This document shows, piece by piece, positions 59,955 to 64,000 of a stretch of 64,000 nucleotides of DNA. Numbering within the stretch: position 1 is the stretch's first letter; each line of letters begins with the position of its first letter. The position numbers and the translations under genes were made by a program. This DNA is from Amia ocellicauda (taxonomy: Eukaryota; Chordata; Actinopteri; Amiiformes; Amiidae): positions 8,208,905 to 8,272,904 of the forward strand of contig NC_089853.1 of the NCBI RefSeq assembly GCF_036373705.1, in the 5' to 3' direction. The notes under the pieces were generated by a model. The model searched no databases and had not been told where the DNA came from. It was given only the letters and a program-made list of their open reading frames with translations.

Positions 59955-61574
59955 ACAAAAAATAGCTTATTTTATTGCATTAAAAATGCTAGCTAACATG
60001 TAAAATCCACATTTTCAAGGGTTTGGAACCTTCATATCCCTCCATCATTTGTGTAAATGGTACTGATCACAACTAGACGTAGCCCAGATAAGTAGGATAT
60101 TATTCTACAATCTGCCAAAGAGTTAACTTCTCGATTAAATTTATGTTCACCTTAATTTATATAAAACAAGGCTATTTTGAGTTTACTTGGAACACATTCA
60201 ATTGCAAGTTTTACAAATGTATTAACTTAATTGGAATACCAGTTTGTATGTATGTGCACTTGTTTTCTTTCTTTTCTTGCAAGCAATGTAAAAACATTGC
60301 AACTACAATAAAATCATGTTTCAGAAGACCAGATTCAGACCCTACTTTACTACTTAATCATATATTAAACACTGCTGTATGCACCCACACGTGTCTTGGA
60401 ACTGTTGGTTTTACCTTAGTTAAAGGTATGAATGACAAGTTCAGATGCTAACCTGAAAGCCTCTACTCTCCGTTCAGAGGAGCTATTGATCTGAAAGAAC
60501 CATACTTTTTTGAAAAGTAAAAACTGTGACATGTAACCCAATTTTAGTTTTTAATATTTTGCTGTATATATAGATTGTTCATCCATACATCAACCGGATG
60601 CTTGAGATTCATTTAACTCAAAATAAGAGCTTATATGCGAAGTCCAATTGTACATGCTTCAATGAAGTATTCATCATACTTTCAGTGCGTACAACACAAA
60701 TGTCTTGTATCCAAATTGAACACCAAGAGCTGTTTTTTTTGTCATAAAAAAAGAAAAACAAAACCCCAGAAGTTGCCATTTTTAGCAGCAACAAAATGCC
60801 ACTGATTATTCAACAGTAACCAAATTCATGTGACAACCAGCTGTAACCAGATCAGTTAAGTTGCTTGCTGAGTAACAAAGTTACAGATCCATTTTCTTAT
60901 TTTTAAATATTCTCCATTGATTTTACAAATTTGCAGTCTGATACAGAAGGCTAGGAGACCTGAATATGAAAGTGCTAGTTAATTTACAGATATCAGGCAT
61001 CACGTAGTGCTATGACAAGTATCCAATATGCTACATATGAATACACTCGCTTACGCCTTTCAAATGCCTAAGGTTATTCTGCAAGGCTTATATAGTACCT
61101 TGGCTTATATACATTACAAACATGGGAATTTGTTAATGCAAAAATCTAGACAAACACTACTGCCACAGGTATAATTTAAAGAGTGGCCTTCTAGCCTATA
61201 CTGTGAAACTGATGAGACGTTTAGTCATATTGTCATTGATTTCTTTTTTTTTTTGAATCCCCATAATTTTTGTTGAAGAAAAAAAAAAAGCTGCCGTCAT
61301 GACATCCCCTCCAGGACTCCATAAGAATGCTGTTCAGAGCTTGATTTTTTTCTTTTTTTATTTTATTTTGTTTTTCAAGTTCCAAGTTCTTGGTTAGTTT
61401 TCCCAGCCATAGGTCGCATTTGGTTGCCTTCCCACATCTTCTGGTGCTATGTCCAATTCAGTACAGTCAAATTGAAGAGTGAGTGAGAAGACCCAGTTCT
61501 GGAACCACTACGTGAGGGAACAACACAAGCTTTTCACTACAATCAGTCACAGAGTAAGGAAAGGAAGGGAAGAT
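59955..61574 (-). other. ipo7: IPO7 3' UTR (extent estimated)
   Basis: Non-coding AT-rich sequence after the IPO7 TGA (61575-61577). Minus-strand AATAAA signals occur at about 61357-61367 (overlapping pair) and 59971-59976. The distal one has a GU-rich downstream segment and would give a 1.6-kb 3' UTR. Long 3' UTRs are usual for IPO7, so the distal site is preferred. Confidence 0.45.
59971..59976 (-). terminator. ipo7: Candidate distal polyadenylation signal of IPO7
   Basis: Minus-strand AATAAA followed, in transcript sense, by a T-run and a GT-rich stretch, the usual polyadenylation context. Confidence 0.4.
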
Positions 61575-63999
<2,425 letters not shown>

Positions 64000-64000
64000 G

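Overview
The window is vertebrate nuclear DNA, most likely from a ray-finned fish. It has long AT-rich introns, short GC-rich exons with GT-AG borders, CpG-rich promoters, a Tc1 transposon type common in fish and amphibians, a hAT miniature element, and dispersed repeat fragments of a fish type. The species cannot be named from the sequence.

Four genes lie head to tail on the minus strand. In transcription order they are IPO7 (last five exons only, 61.6-64.0 kb), ZNF143 (48.0-58.3 kb), WEE1 (39.8-45.0 kb) and SWAP70 (13.0-38.6 kb). The left edge may hold the 3' UTR of a convergent plus-strand gene, expected to be SBF2. This is the same order and orientation as human chromosome 11p15. I rebuilt the reading frames exon by exon from splice signals. 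They give complete proteins of 588 aa (SWAP70, 12 coding exons), 618 aa (WEE1, 10 coding exons) and 640 aa (ZNF143, 15 coding exons plus a probable non-coding first exon), and a 254-aa carboxy-terminal part of IPO7. No frameshift or premature stop was found in any of them.

Layout: 1-1200 putative 3' UTR; 1.2-13.0 kb intergenic DNA with one internally deleted Tc1-like element (11376-12164) and a SINE/LINE-like fragment; 13.0-38.6 kb SWAP70, whose introns hold a 0.7-kb fold-back element (22598-23304), a 380-bp hAT miniature element with an 8-bp target duplication (28419-28798), a 68-nt near-perfect hairpin (32388-32455) and microsatellites; 38.6-39.8 kb SWAP70 promoter and spacer; 39.8-45.7 kb WEE1 and its promoter; 45.7-48.0 kb spacer; 48.0-58.5 kb ZNF143 and promoter; 58.5-60.0 kb spacer; 60.0-64.0 kb IPO7 3' end.

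The genes are not an operon. They are a conserved neighbourhood of housekeeping and signalling genes: nuclear import (IPO7), a transcription factor for snRNA and mRNA promoters (ZNF143), the CDK1 inhibitory kinase (WEE1) and an actin/Rac-linked PH-domain protein (SWAP70). I found no clearly new biological system. The points most worth checking are two GC-AG introns in the ZNF143 zinc-finger region, the exon-per-repeat layout of its activation domain, the hairpin and fold-back elements in SWAP70 introns, and the promoter motifs.
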